NCBI RefSeq assembly: GCF_037861325.1
Contig: NZ_JAFELW010000002.1
Reading direction: 5' to 3' (one strand)
DNA length: 64,000 bases
Source: Riemerella anatipestifer_F
GTDB taxonomy: Bacteria > Bacteroidota > Bacteroidia > Flavobacteriales > Weeksellaceae
In this document: positions 25,763 to 35,364 of the stretch, in pieces
How positions within the stretch are numbered: position 1 is the stretch's first letter
Layout of the letters: every line of letters begins with the position of its first letter
Program-made: the position numbers and the translations under genes
Notes under the pieces: generated by a model
Database searches by the model: none
Told to the model about the DNA's origin: nothing
What the model saw: only the letters and a program-made list of their open reading frames with translations

Positions 25763-26776
25763 TTATATTGGTATATGTGCTGTAATAATATTCGCTATAA
25801 TATTCGCTGGAACTGATTTCAAAATATCAAAAATATTGGAAACTATATTTTTTACTAGTTCTTTTTTGGGATTTTGTCTATTTAAATTTTTATCAAGATA
25901 CTGTATCTCAACACCTAAATCTTCCTTTGAATTACTATCTAAATAGTTTGTTATTAAATCAAAATTATTTTTAATTTCATTACTGAATTTTTCATACTCC
26001 TCCTTTTCCTTTTTATCAATATACAAGTTTTGAGTAGAATTTATATTACCTTGTTGAAATTGAACATTAGAATTGTTTCCTACATTAATATTAAAATTTG
26101 GAATTGCAGTATTTTGCATCTCAACTTCCCTTAAATAATTCAAGCCATTTTTAGTTATCATAATCATTCCCATTCCCAAAGTGGAGGTTAAATAGTTATC
26201 ATCAACCAATTCATTAACAATCCTCTTTGTTGTGTCAATGTCATACCCTATTGATTTGCCAAATTCAATAGGGTTAATAGTAACAGATAAGGGACTTGAA
26301 GGTGCATATTCAATAGCATTTTCATATGCCCTTTTTAAGAAATTATTTTTCTGTTCTAATTGTTTTTTTAACATTATTTTATTGTTTTTAGTTATCCAAT
26401 CATTTGTAATTTCTAAATATTCCTTTTTATAAAACCTGTTGAGTTTTGGTACAATGACATATTGAATATGTTTCAAAAATAAACTCTTTTGTCTATTTCT
26501 CTCTTGATATTTTTGAAAATGATAATCTAAAAAGTCAGAGACATTATATGCAGGTTTTATCTCAGTTAATTTTCTGTAAAATTCTTCATCATAATCATCT
26601 GCTGTTGTTAATGTAGAAATAGAGCTCCCTCCAGTTATATTTCCATAGCTATTATCTATAAATCCAATTTCAAAACCTCTCCACGTTTTTTCTTCCAAAT
26701 CTCTAATATCATAAATAGAAAATGATTGTGAATCTTTGCTTCTTACAGAATAAAATTTATTGACTTCTTCTTTCAT
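25763..26776 (-). CDS. undescribed fourth protein of the defence operon, winged-helix-like
   Basis: A 337-residue protein I do not recognise by name. It starts inside the gajB stop (ATGA at 26776-26773), so it is translationally coupled and probably part of the same system. Seen in order: an N-terminal alpha/beta region; a charged helical stretch (about 95-150); a winged-helix-like block FGKSIGYDIDTTKRIVNELV plus DDNYLTSTLGMGMIMITKNG near 173-212; a polar Asn/Gln-rich segment NFNINVGNNSNVQFQQGN near 228-245, of a kind seen in some abortive-infection and effector-associated proteins; and a hydrophobic C-terminal tail (VPANIIANIITAHIPI). It could be a regulator, sensor or membrane-directed effector. 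No catalytic motif is visible. Confidence 0.75.
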   Translation of the reverse strand: MKEEVNKFYSVRSKDSQSFSIYDIRDLEEKTWRGFEIGFIDNSYGNITGGSSISTLTTADDYDEEFYRKLTEIKPAYNVSDFLDYHFQKYQERNRQKSLFLKHIQYVIVPKLNRFYKKEYLEITNDWITKNNKIMLKKQLEQKNNFLKRAYENAIEYAPSSPLSVTINPIEFGKSIGYDIDTTKRIVNELVDDNYLTSTLGMGMIMITKNGLNYLREVEMQNTAIPNFNINVGNNSNVQFQQGNINSTQNLYIDKKEKEEYEKFSNEIKNNFDLITNYLDSNSKEDLGVEIQYLDKNLNRQNPKKELVKNIVSNIFDILKSVPANIIANIITAHIPI

Positions 26777-28662
26777 AAATTATCAATTTCAATAACATTG
26801 CTTTCCCCAAACCATTTCTTAGCCATTACTATCACTTGGGGCTTTGGAGAATGGAAATAAACTGCTAAATTTTCTTTTGCACGTGTACAACACACATAGA
26901 ATATTTTTTGTGTCCTATTCAAAACACTTTCAGTACCAGACTCTAAAAAAAGATATTCAAAATTATAATCATTCCATCTTCCATTGTCTAATATAACCAG
27001 TACATTATTAAATTCATTTCCTTTTGTTTTATGTTGAGTAGAAAATGGGGTATAACCTTCTAGATATTTATATAAATTTTGAAATTGAGAAAATTTTAAT
27101 TTCTTTACTCTATTATAAATATATTCATTATCAGAAATGTAATTTTTTAAATTGTCATCAATTTTACAAATCCCTTTATCATCAGCAAGATTGATTATGT
27201 CTTCAATTGTTTTTCCATCTGTAGAAAACTCTTCAATTATTGATTTTAATGCAATCTTATGCGTACTTTTTGTTATTTTAAATTCTGTTTTTCTTATAAA
27301 TTCATTATAATCTCCTCTTTTGTAATATGTAAGGTTATTTTGTATTTTAAAAAGATGTTTTATTAATTTATCTCTCTTAGAACCTTTTTTATTCTCATCC
27401 TCTACATCTTGTTTTTTATCCTCTACGAGCATGTCACTTTTTACATAAATTCCTTTAAATTTAGAAAATGGATACTTTTTAGCTTCTTCAAATAAATCAG
27501 GATTTTCATTAATAAATCTACCTATTTGATTTCTATTAGATACTGTATAATTTACAAGTTCTATAACATCTCCAAAGGTTGCATCTTCAGAAATTTCTAT
27601 ATTTTTCTCTTTTATTTCCTTGACAATTCTATTTTTTAACTCAATTATTCGTTCTTTATCATAAATGTCCATTAGCAATCTAAAGTTTGCTTTATCTGCA
27701 ATCAAATTATGGGTTAAGTTTAATTCCTTAGTTTCTTTAGAATCATTAAAATCCCAATTCAAATAATTACGAACTTTATTTAAGTCTCCATCATTAGAAT
27801 AAATGAATTTGATATTTCCTTCTTTAACAATTCCATTTTCCATATTAGGGGCATTTAAATCATCAGAATGTGTTTGAACTAATCCATCTATTTTAGCTCT
27901 AAGGATGTTTGCTAGTTCATAGACCTTTTTGGGATTTCTTCTATTTTGTTCTTTTTTAACCTCAACAACTGCTCCAGAATCAATATATTCATTTAGGTCT
28001 CCTATTCCATCAGGGTAAATAGACTGCATTACATCTCCAAAGAAACCAACAACAGTTTTTTTAGGGCTAACTCTTAAATAGTCTAAGAATATTTCAACTA
28101 CTTCTCTGTGAGTGTCTTGATATTCATCAATAAAAATAAATTTGAACTTGTCTTTAAGAATATTACACAGTTTTTTGTGTTTTTTAAACATAAAATTTGA
28201 AATTAAAAGAACTTCATCATGGGATATTATACCTTCTTTTAATCTAAGATACTCTTTATATTGTATTCTTTCTATATCATTGAAAAAGTTTATATCAATG
28301 GGAGTGAGTCCATCTATACTAATCTGTGGTATATCTATATCATTAGCTAGCTCAATTATTATTTCTTTTATTTCCTTTTGAAAATGTTTTATATTATCCC
28401 ATAGGAAATCATGTATTGTAGATACTATTAAATTTTTATGATTTACTCTTTCTTCAATTTCTTTTACAGCAGCATTGGTGTAGGTCATACAAGCAATTTT
28501 TGAAATTGGATTATCTTCTATAACTTGTCTTATTACCTCAACAAGTGTATAGGTTTTTCCACTACCTGCACCACCACTTAGCAAAAAATTATTACCTTGG
28601 GAAATATGCTCCATTATTCTTTGGAACTCATTTTTATTATCCATCAATCCTGTTTTAGCCAT
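26773..28662 (-). CDS. gajB: UvrD/PcrA-type SF1 helicase, GajB-like
   Basis: A 629-residue UvrD-like helicase. Walker A is GGAGSGKT at residues 30-37, the AxxxTYTNAAVKEI motif Ia is near 60, Walker B is FIFIDEYQDTHREVVEIF near 173, motif III is GFFGDVMQSIYPDG, motif V is FSTQHKTKGNEFNNVLVILD near 555, and motif VI is FYVCCTRAKENLAVYF near 600. It overlaps the OLD nuclease gene by 19 bp, the pairing that defines the Gabija anti-phage system (GajA nuclease with GajB helicase). It is somewhat longer than the roughly 500-residue GajB first described, with an insert in the middle third. The Gabija role is inferred from domains and synteny. Confidence 0.85.
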   Translation of the reverse strand: MAKTGLMDNKNEFQRIMEHISQGNNFLLSGGAGSGKTYTLVEVIRQVIEDNPISKIACMTYTNAAVKEIEERVNHKNLIVSTIHDFLWDNIKHFQKEIKEIIIELANDIDIPQISIDGLTPIDINFFNDIERIQYKEYLRLKEGIISHDEVLLISNFMFKKHKKLCNILKDKFKFIFIDEYQDTHREVVEIFLDYLRVSPKKTVVGFFGDVMQSIYPDGIGDLNEYIDSGAVVEVKKEQNRRNPKKVYELANILRAKIDGLVQTHSDDLNAPNMENGIVKEGNIKFIYSNDGDLNKVRNYLNWDFNDSKETKELNLTHNLIADKANFRLLMDIYDKERIIELKNRIVKEIKEKNIEISEDATFGDVIELVNYTVSNRNQIGRFINENPDLFEEAKKYPFSKFKGIYVKSDMLVEDKKQDVEDENKKGSKRDKLIKHLFKIQNNLTYYKRGDYNEFIRKTEFKITKSTHKIALKSIIEEFSTDGKTIEDIINLADDKGICKIDDNLKNYISDNEYIYNRVKKLKFSQFQNLYKYLEGYTPFSTQHKTKGNEFNNVLVILDNGRWNDYNFEYLFLESGTESVLNRTQKIFYVCCTRAKENLAVYFHSPKPQVIVMAKKWFGESNVIEIDNL

Positions 28663-30728
28663 AATAAACTTTCTTTAATATATGTAGGAATAGCCCAATT
28701 GCTAAAATCTTCATTACTATTATAAATTATATCTAAAGCAAAATGAGTTTTCTTTTTAATGCAATTCATTGCTAAATAATATGGATTGTTATCAAGGATG
28801 TCAAAATATTGTTTGTGTTTTATTCCTTTAAAATTGTCTTTTAAAGAAACAATAAATGTCCTATTAATATTAATAAAAGCATCTTCAAAGCTTCTAGCAT
28901 GATAATCATCTTCTTCAATTTGATAGCAAACACAAAGGTTTCCAGTATCATTAACCTCCCAATTGCCATTCTTTTTATTCAAAATTTTTTCTGAGTGTTT
29001 TTTCTTTTTTAAATCTTCAAGACTTGCAGAGCTGTAAAAAAAATTGATAGCAGTATTTGTATAGGATTTTCCCACAGAAACCTCACAGGCCTCCCCATTA
29101 TCATCTACTGTATCTAAATCAGTAATTATTAATGTTTTAATTCCTATAAAATCAATGAATTTTTCAAAAATGTGTGAATATGCGCCAACTTCTATAATGG
29201 AAATATTTTGAGATAGGAGTGGTAAAAATTTATCTTTTGTCCCTCCTAATTTATGTTTTTTGTCTTCTTCTATATCAATTTTCTTTAGAATAGTAGAGAA
29301 TAAAATTCTTTCTGTATCTCCTTCAATTAAAATACACTTGTCTGCAAAGAAAATTTCTGCCCTACTAATTGTTAGATACTGTTTTAAAAACTGATATTCT
29401 TTAGAATTTACTTCATATTGTGCCTTTAATTCTTTTAGATTTTTTGCTTCAATACAATTTTCTCCAACTTTTTTAAGATATTTAACATCATCAAAATTAC
29501 TTTCAGATAGTATGTGAGACGAATGTGTACTAATTATATATTGTAATCTTCTATTTTCTCCATCTTCTCTTTTAATTCCCTCTTTTAAAAGTTGTTTTAT
29601 ATTCTTTATGAATACATATTGCATTTGAGGGTGAGTATGTGCTTCCGGCTCTTCAATATATAATAAATTAATATCAGAAGGTTTTTCATTTTTGTCTTTT
29701 TTAAATTCTTGTACCAGTATTTCAATTTGAAATATCATACTTATTAGGTTCATGTAACCTAATCCATTGTAAGATTCTGGTAATGAATGATTATTATGAT
29801 TATACATTACTGTAGTATTGCCTTCCAAAAGTTCTCTATGTTGTAATGTAGATTTAATTTCAATAATTGAATCATCTTTTTTAATCCCACCAAAGCTTTT
29901 TACTTTATTTACAACATTTTCAAAAATTGTTGAATAGATGGTACTTAATACTTCGTCAGTATCTCTAAGTTTTTCTTTAAATTCATCAATAGCTTTTTCC
30001 TCTGTTTCATTAGTTTCAGATTTTTTGTAAATCTCAGATGTTTGTAATGATAATGTTTTATCTATACTTTTATTAGAAACTTCTCTTTTAGCACTTATGT
30101 ATTTAAAATTAATAATTTCTTTGATACTTATTTTTTCTTTGTCAAGGTCTATATATTTACCCTCTATAATTTTATTTTGAGTTACATCAAATTGGATAGA
30201 TTTCTTTCTATAATTAAAATATTCCTTAAGATTATTTCTTAAAAAGTAATCAATATTTTTTATTTTATAATCCTTAGTTGCTTTTTCTTTTTTCTTTTCT
30301 TCAATTTCAAATAAATTAAAATCTTTTCTAAGTTTTGTTAAATTTTCATAATCAATACAAAAATCAAATCCAATAACAACATTGTTATTTTCAGGGTCTA
30401 AATCCATCATAATTTTACTTATGTTAGAAATATCATCATCTTCAAAATATTCAATTAGTATTCTTAATTTTATTCCTATTGATTCTGAAAATTCCTCTAT
30501 AGTATCATCTGTTATTTTTAACAATAGTAACTCTTTAAATTCGAGATTAAAATCATCTAGAGAAAATTTATTTTTTTCAGAAAAATTTAAAAATTTATCT
30601 AATAGTGATAACAATGATGTTTTACCTGTATTGTTTTTTCCAATGACTAAAGAAAGTTCATCCTCTAAGTCTAATTGAAAGTTCTTTAATAGCCTGTAAT
30701 TATTTACTTGTAATGATTTTATTTTCAT
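28644..30728 (-). CDS. gajA: OLD-family ATP-dependent endonuclease, GajA-like
   Basis: A 694-residue protein. The N-terminal SMC/RecF-type ATPase has Walker A GKNNTGKT at residues 30-37, an ABC-signature-like stretch LPESYNGLGYMNLISMIF, Walker B NLLYIEEPEAHTHPQMQ and the switch histidine in YIISTHSSHIL. The C-terminal TOPRIM nuclease has the glutamate in CILIEGDTERILFS and the acidic cluster in LIITDLDTVDDNGEA, with the OLD-type ARSFEDAFI further on. In Gabija, GajA is the nicking nuclease held in check by nucleotides and assembled with GajB. Its start is 11 bp downstream of the helicase-PLD stop, so all four genes are likely one transcript. It is longer than the prototype GajA (about 580). 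Confidence 0.88.
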   Translation of the reverse strand: MKIKSLQVNNYRLLKNFQLDLEDELSLVIGKNNTGKTSLLSLLDKFLNFSEKNKFSLDDFNLEFKELLLLKITDDTIEEFSESIGIKLRILIEYFEDDDISNISKIMMDLDPENNNVVIGFDFCIDYENLTKLRKDFNLFEIEEKKKEKATKDYKIKNIDYFLRNNLKEYFNYRKKSIQFDVTQNKIIEGKYIDLDKEKISIKEIINFKYISAKREVSNKSIDKTLSLQTSEIYKKSETNETEEKAIDEFKEKLRDTDEVLSTIYSTIFENVVNKVKSFGGIKKDDSIIEIKSTLQHRELLEGNTTVMYNHNNHSLPESYNGLGYMNLISMIFQIEILVQEFKKDKNEKPSDINLLYIEEPEAHTHPQMQYVFIKNIKQLLKEGIKREDGENRRLQYIISTHSSHILSESNFDDVKYLKKVGENCIEAKNLKELKAQYEVNSKEYQFLKQYLTISRAEIFFADKCILIEGDTERILFSTILKKIDIEEDKKHKLGGTKDKFLPLLSQNISIIEVGAYSHIFEKFIDFIGIKTLIITDLDTVDDNGEACEVSVGKSYTNTAINFFYSSASLEDLKKKKHSEKILNKKNGNWEVNDTGNLCVCYQIEEDDYHARSFEDAFININRTFIVSLKDNFKGIKHKQYFDILDNNPYYLAMNCIKKKTHFALDIIYNSNEDFSNWAIPTYIKESLLWLKQD

Positions 30729-30739
30729 ATTGGAAAGTT

Positions 30740-33700
30740 TTACAAATTAAACAATTCTTTTATTCTATCTACTTTAGAAGGTACATTAGCACCTTGTAGA
30801 ACCAATGATATTTCCTTTCTTGCAAACTCACTCTCTACATTTCTAGAGGCAGAAAGCCAATTAAAAGAGCCTTCTATAAGTAATTTGTCATCTACACAAA
30901 TAGTCTTATTGTGGATTCCTTTATATGTAATCAATTTTGCTCCAGATTCTTCTAATAATTTTCTGCCCTTTAATGAATGTAGTTTTAGCTTTCCATCTTT
31001 CATGTCCAGATTTTCATCTGTGAGTATAGTTACTTTAATATCTTTATTAATAGCCTCTTTAATAAGTTCTGAAACACCATCATCATTAATAGCATTTATA
31101 GAAATAAAAGGAGAACTAATAATAATCTCAGATGTTGCAATTTTAAAGCATTTCTTTAAGGCATTTCTATGTTCATCTAATGTAGTTAAATGATGTACTC
31201 TATCTTTATCATCAGTGAATAAAGTGTTTTTTGAAAAAATAAAAGTATCATCTAAATCATTATCTGAATAGGTATATAAAAGCTCTGCTAAATTGGATGA
31301 AGGAGTATTTTGACCTTGTTTAAAAATAACCATATTACCAAATACTAAAAAAGAATGTTTAGCTCTAGTAACTGCAACATTTAGCATATTACTTTTTCCG
31401 CCATAATTCATAAACAAAGACTTTTTAGGATCTGAATTGGTTGGAGAAAACAAGATAATTGGTCTTTCTGCTCCTTGCAAAGCATGCACAGTACCTACAG
31501 TCATAGATTCTGAGAGTTCCTGAGAAAAGTTGATTTTGACTAGACTTTTTAAGTAGTCTTTTTGTGCTGAATAGGGTGTAACTATAGCTACAATATCCTG
31601 TAAAGGTTTATCATATGCTTTTTCTAAGGTTTCTTTTTGATCTTTTAGCCACTGAATAATGGTATTAGCTTCTGCAATATTTCTACTGCTTGAATGGTAT
31701 TTTTCACAAAATCCATTAATATGTAAATAGCCTACACTAGGAAGATTATGAGCTTTTGTATGATTTTTTCCTCCTTTGAGAATTAAACTATTTTGATATA
31801 CATACTTATTAGAATAGTGTATAATTGGGTCTAAACATCTTCTGTGTTCTCTAAGTAATACACCATCTTTAACCTCTTCATTATTAGATTGATATGTGAA
31901 ATGGGATTTATATAATGATAATTTCATTACACTACCACTAGAAGCTAAATAGCCATAATCTTTGAGAAATTTAAAATATTCTTCTTTATCTATTATATCA
32001 TACTTTTCAGCATTTTTATAATCTACAGATTCTGAAACACCCCAAATAGGCTCAATTTGGTGAATATCCCCCACAGTAAGTAGCTTTTTTGTAAACACAA
32101 AGGAAGGAACTGCTACTTCAGGAGAAACTTGCCCTGCCTCATCTACAATCATAAAATCAAAAAGGTTGCTGTAAAATACATTTCCTTCTGAATGGGAATA
32201 GTATGAACAATACTTTGGTAAAGTGTGAAAAGTAGAGATAAAAAGAGGGGTTATTTTGGCTAATCTCTCAAGCCTTATTCTATATTGTTTTGCACTTCTT
32301 TCATACTTGCTAGTTTCTTTATCAAACTGTTCTTTTATAAACTCTGCTTCTCTGTAATGAACACAAAGCCAAAATAATTTATGTCTTAAAGAAATATCTA
32401 ATTTTACAGCTATATCTTCAATTACATTTAGGTTTTGATACTCTTCTTTAGTTTTTTCTATTAAATTATTCCATTTGTATTGATATTCAATATTCCATAA
32501 TTGTAGTTTATGAGCATATTTTTGATGTCTTATTCTACACTCTTCTATTATTTTTTCTAATTGCGAAAGTTTATCTTTTAGTTGTTTAAGCTGTTTTTGT
32601 GTATTTAAAATCAACTCATCTGTAGTAGATTGAATTTCAAAATAATGATGAAATTTTGTTGATGTAGCATATAAATCCAAATGCTCTTGAAGCACTAATT
32701 TAAAAGCATTTTCTTTAATCTTTTTGAAACTAGAAAAAGGAAAATATTTTATATAAAATGGGAAGCTCTTATACTTTTCTTCTAAAAGCACTTTATACCT
32801 TTCTAGGGAACTAATAAGTTGTTTTGCTCTTCCAATATTCTGCTTTGTGTTTTCAATTGATTGTATTACATCATTTTCATTTTCAAAATGATATGATTTT
32901 AGAAAACTTGGAATGGTATATTTCAAAAGTGCTACATCTACATAATTATCTATATCTTTTTTACAATTATCTATAAGGTACTTTAAATAGGATTTTACTT
33001 TATCAATAGTGGTTTCTTGCGAGAAATCATAGTTGAGTTTTTGTTCTTTTACATATTCCAAGAATTTACTAATAATGTAGTTCTCATATTTTACAATATC
33101 TAAATTTTTATCAAGCTGATAAACAAAACCATCACTAAAAAATGGACTCGTAGTACATTGATAGTTTTTTAATTCTTCTGCACTTTTTGACGTTCCTGTA
33201 AGGTACAATCCAAATGAAGATACATCAGGTAACCATCTTTCCTGTAGTATGTCATTAGTTTTATTATCTAACTTCATACTATCCAAAATATTAGTAATAG
33301 CTTGATTATTGGTGGAACAACCCACAATTAATGGAGGCACTGCATTATTTAGTACCGCATTAACTAGACTATTCGCAATAAAACTTTGTAGTATTGTTGT
33401 TTTACCAGTACCTGGAGGACCATTAATTGCAAAAATATCAGAGTGATTTTTGTATTGTGATTTAGCAAATGCTTCTCTTTGTGATTTAGACAATGGAAAT
33501 TCTTCCCCCATATGCCCATAATGATTAGGAATAAGAATATCTTCAATTTCTTTACTGCCATTTATTTTTTGAGGAACATCAGTATCTAGTAACTTTTCTA
33601 GCACATTGTAACTTGCGTTAGAATCCTTATTCTTAAAGATAAGGTCATTATAAAGGGAAAGAATATGTTTTGTGGTATTAATATCTTCATACTTACATAT

Positions 33701-34351
33701 CCTTAATTTTACAATGTGCTGCTGATAGTCAGTGTATTTTTTATCTGTTACTTTTGTAAAATATATCTCACAATCTTTCCAATACTGCTTCCATGTATTC
33801 TTATTAAATTCAAAATTTGATAATTCAGAATCTAGTTTACTCATTTCAGCTATAGTGGGACTATCTTTAGGATTGGGACTTAAATATTCTCTTAGAAATG
33901 TTGGTGTCTCATCCTGTTTTGGAGGGAATAGTTTGCCATCTTGTCTTAAATATGCTGGAATCCAATAGGGATAATGAATTTCATTATTACCCTCAAATTC
34001 TGTATGCTCTTTTGAATTTTGAATAAAAATGGGGGCTATTTCTATTTTATTAAATTTAACAGAATTTACTTCATTACCTCCTTTGCCTAGATTGACAACT
34101 TCAAAATCTTCTTCTTCCTCATCATATAAAGTTTCTAATTGGTCTAGATCAGTTACATATTCTTCAAATTTAAAGGAATACATATTTTTTTCATCCCATA
34201 TTAATTTAGTTTCTTCTTGAGATAGTTCTTCAATACTGAAATTATCTCTAACAATAGGGTCTCCTAAATATGAATACTTATTACCTCTAGATGCATCTAT
34301 CAAAGATGCTCTATAATATTTTAACCAATTTTTCAACTCTCTTTTAGTCAT
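30740..34351 (-). CDS. COG1112-type SF1 helicase with C-terminal PLD nuclease (type II Mokosh-like)
   Basis: A 1203-residue two-enzyme fusion, first gene of the defence operon. The helicase core is split by a long, partly coiled-coil insert (about 430-720): Walker A NGPPGTGKTTILQSFIANSL near 310-330, Walker B FMIVDEAGQVSPEVAVPSFV, motif III LTVGDIHQIEPIWG, motif IV LREHRRCLDPIIHYSNKYVY, motif V TVGTVHALQGAERPIILFSP, motif VI NVAVTRAKHSFLVFGN. The C-terminus has the phospholipase-D signature HNKTICVDDKLLIEGSFNWL from about residue 1147 (one HxKxxxxD). This domain order matches the single-gene Mokosh type II defence protein. Being transcribed with a Gabija pair is unusual. Assignment rests on motifs only. 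Confidence 0.82.
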   Translation of the reverse strand: MTKRELKNWLKYYRASLIDASRGNKYSYLGDPIVRDNFSIEELSQEETKLIWDEKNMYSFKFEEYVTDLDQLETLYDEEEEDFEVVNLGKGGNEVNSVKFNKIEIAPIFIQNSKEHTEFEGNNEIHYPYWIPAYLRQDGKLFPPKQDETPTFLREYLSPNPKDSPTIAEMSKLDSELSNFEFNKNTWKQYWKDCEIYFTKVTDKKYTDYQQHIVKLRICKYEDINTTKHILSLYNDLIFKNKDSNASYNVLEKLLDTDVPQKINGSKEIEDILIPNHYGHMGEEFPLSKSQREAFAKSQYKNHSDIFAINGPPGTGKTTILQSFIANSLVNAVLNNAVPPLIVGCSTNNQAITNILDSMKLDNKTNDILQERWLPDVSSFGLYLTGTSKSAEELKNYQCTTSPFFSDGFVYQLDKNLDIVKYENYIISKFLEYVKEQKLNYDFSQETTIDKVKSYLKYLIDNCKKDIDNYVDVALLKYTIPSFLKSYHFENENDVIQSIENTKQNIGRAKQLISSLERYKVLLEEKYKSFPFYIKYFPFSSFKKIKENAFKLVLQEHLDLYATSTKFHHYFEIQSTTDELILNTQKQLKQLKDKLSQLEKIIEECRIRHQKYAHKLQLWNIEYQYKWNNLIEKTKEEYQNLNVIEDIAVKLDISLRHKLFWLCVHYREAEFIKEQFDKETSKYERSAKQYRIRLERLAKITPLFISTFHTLPKYCSYYSHSEGNVFYSNLFDFMIVDEAGQVSPEVAVPSFVFTKKLLTVGDIHQIEPIWGVSESVDYKNAEKYDIIDKEEYFKFLKDYGYLASSGSVMKLSLYKSHFTYQSNNEEVKDGVLLREHRRCLDPIIHYSNKYVYQNSLILKGGKNHTKAHNLPSVGYLHINGFCEKYHSSSRNIAEANTIIQWLKDQKETLEKAYDKPLQDIVAIVTPYSAQKDYLKSLVKINFSQELSESMTVGTVHALQGAERPIILFSPTNSDPKKSLFMNYGGKSNMLNVAVTRAKHSFLVFGNMVIFKQGQNTPSSNLAELLYTYSDNDLDDTFIFSKNTLFTDDKDRVHHLTTLDEHRNALKKCFKIATSEIIISSPFISINAINDDGVSELIKEAINKDIKVTILTDENLDMKDGKLKLHSLKGRKLLEESGAKLITYKGIHNKTICVDDKLLIEGSFNWLSASRNVESEFARKEISLVLQGANVPSKVDRIKELFNL

Positions 34352-34964
34352 ATAACTATATTACTCTTATCATTATTTAAATCTTTCTACTAAATATATT
34401 TTAGTAGTATTTGCAGTGTCTTATTTGACTATTTTTCAATAGTTCTTTGAATTTAACTATGTCTGTCAAATGTAAAAAAATATATTCTAAAAAAAAATCA
34501 ATAAAAAAAACACACACTTGTAAATGTCCCTGCAAAATACCCCCACCCTTATTTAAGAAATCCAAATACCCCACCCTTAAAATATTAATAGAACTTTTAT
34601 TCTCAGGGGATATAATGGAACAAACTAGGTCTAATCACACTTCAATACTATACCTATAGTAGCTACATAGAATGCATAGGGTATTATAGATGTTTAGCTA
34701 CTTCTCTAAAAGATTAGTATCTAGCTTTAATTATTAGTTTACAAAACATCAAAACTAATATTCTATTCCTAGAATATCTACCTATCTAATATTTTTTATA
34801 TCTCACCTCTCCAAACCCCTCCCACTTATTCTTGCACATCACTCAATGTGTAGAGTAAGTTGTAGTAATGCTTTTTTGTATTTCTCTAGGTGATAGCAGT
34901 AGAAATAAATTATTCTTACTTACAACTTATAAAATCAAAAAGTTTAACTCAAAAATCAAAAACA
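34352..34964. other. 613-bp intergenic region between defence operon and right-arm genes
   Basis: No convincing gene. It holds the operon palindrome (34387-34407), the 10-mer CTTATTTGAC (34420-34429) that is shared with the XRE operator, and two direct copies of ATACCCC(C)ACCCTTA (starting about 34537 and 34566). A perfect hairpin ATATTCTA ttcc TAGAATAT lies at 34758-34777. Divergent promoters for both sides must lie here. A 70-codon plus-strand ORF at 34447-34659 has poor composition and I do not call it. Confidence 0.5.
34387..34407. promoter_or_regulatory. Palindrome upstream of the defence operon
   Basis: CTACTAAA (34387-34394) and TTTAGTAG (34400-34407), a perfect 8-bp inverted repeat with a 5-bp centre, 36 bp before the ATG of the helicase-PLD gene. 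It is a good place for an operator. Confidence 0.45.
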
Positions 34965-35351
34965 ATGGTAAGAATTATCAATTACAAACAAAGAGTAGCA
35001 GAAGATGGAAGAGAATTTTTTGCACTAGAAATTTCAGGTGGTATAGAAATGGTACAATCCCAAACTACAGGGCAGTATTATGCTACTGCAAAAAAAGCCT
35101 ACATCACTTCAACCTTTGATGAAGAAACTTGTAAAGCTTTAATAGGGACTGAAATGGCAGGTTCTGTAGAAAGACAATCTTGTGAGCCTTATGAGTATAC
35201 TAATAGAGAAACAGGAGAGGTAACAATACTAGAACATAGATATGTATATGTTCCAGAAAATTCTTCTAATCCTGCTATAGAAAAGAGCTTTGAAGCAAAT
35301 CCAAATTCTTTTTCTAGAAATGGTAAATATGAACTAGAACAGGCATTTTAG
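34965..35351 (+). CDS. conserved-looking hypothetical protein of the element
   Basis: A 128-residue protein starting MVRIINYKQRVAEDGREFFA. Longer starts exist (34890), but the upstream codons look like untranslated leader, and the ATG at 34965 opens directly into an ordered domain. It has a beta-rich pattern (EFFALEISGGIEMVQSQTTG, QYYATAKKAYITSTF) and a polar C-terminal tail (ANPNSFSRNGKYELEQAF). The strand pattern and size are reminiscent of small single-strand-DNA-binding or anti-restriction-like proteins, but I see no diagnostic motif. It is followed by a strong terminator, so it is monocistronic and probably well expressed. Confidence 0.6.
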   Translation: MVRIINYKQRVAEDGREFFALEISGGIEMVQSQTTGQYYATAKKAYITSTFDEETCKALIGTEMAGSVERQSCEPYEYTNRETGEVTILEHRYVYVPENSSNPAIEKSFEANPNSFSRNGKYELEQAF

Positions 35352-35364
35352 ATTTTACAATAGT

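Noticed and set aside
33364..33561. Minus-strand ORF inside the helicase-PLD gene
   Set aside because: Shifted-frame shadow over the Walker A region of the long gene.
34447..34659. 70-codon plus-strand ORF in the large intergenic region
   Set aside because: Lysine/serine/cysteine-rich composition from A-runs and C-rich repeats, no domain-like pattern, and it covers regulatory repeats.
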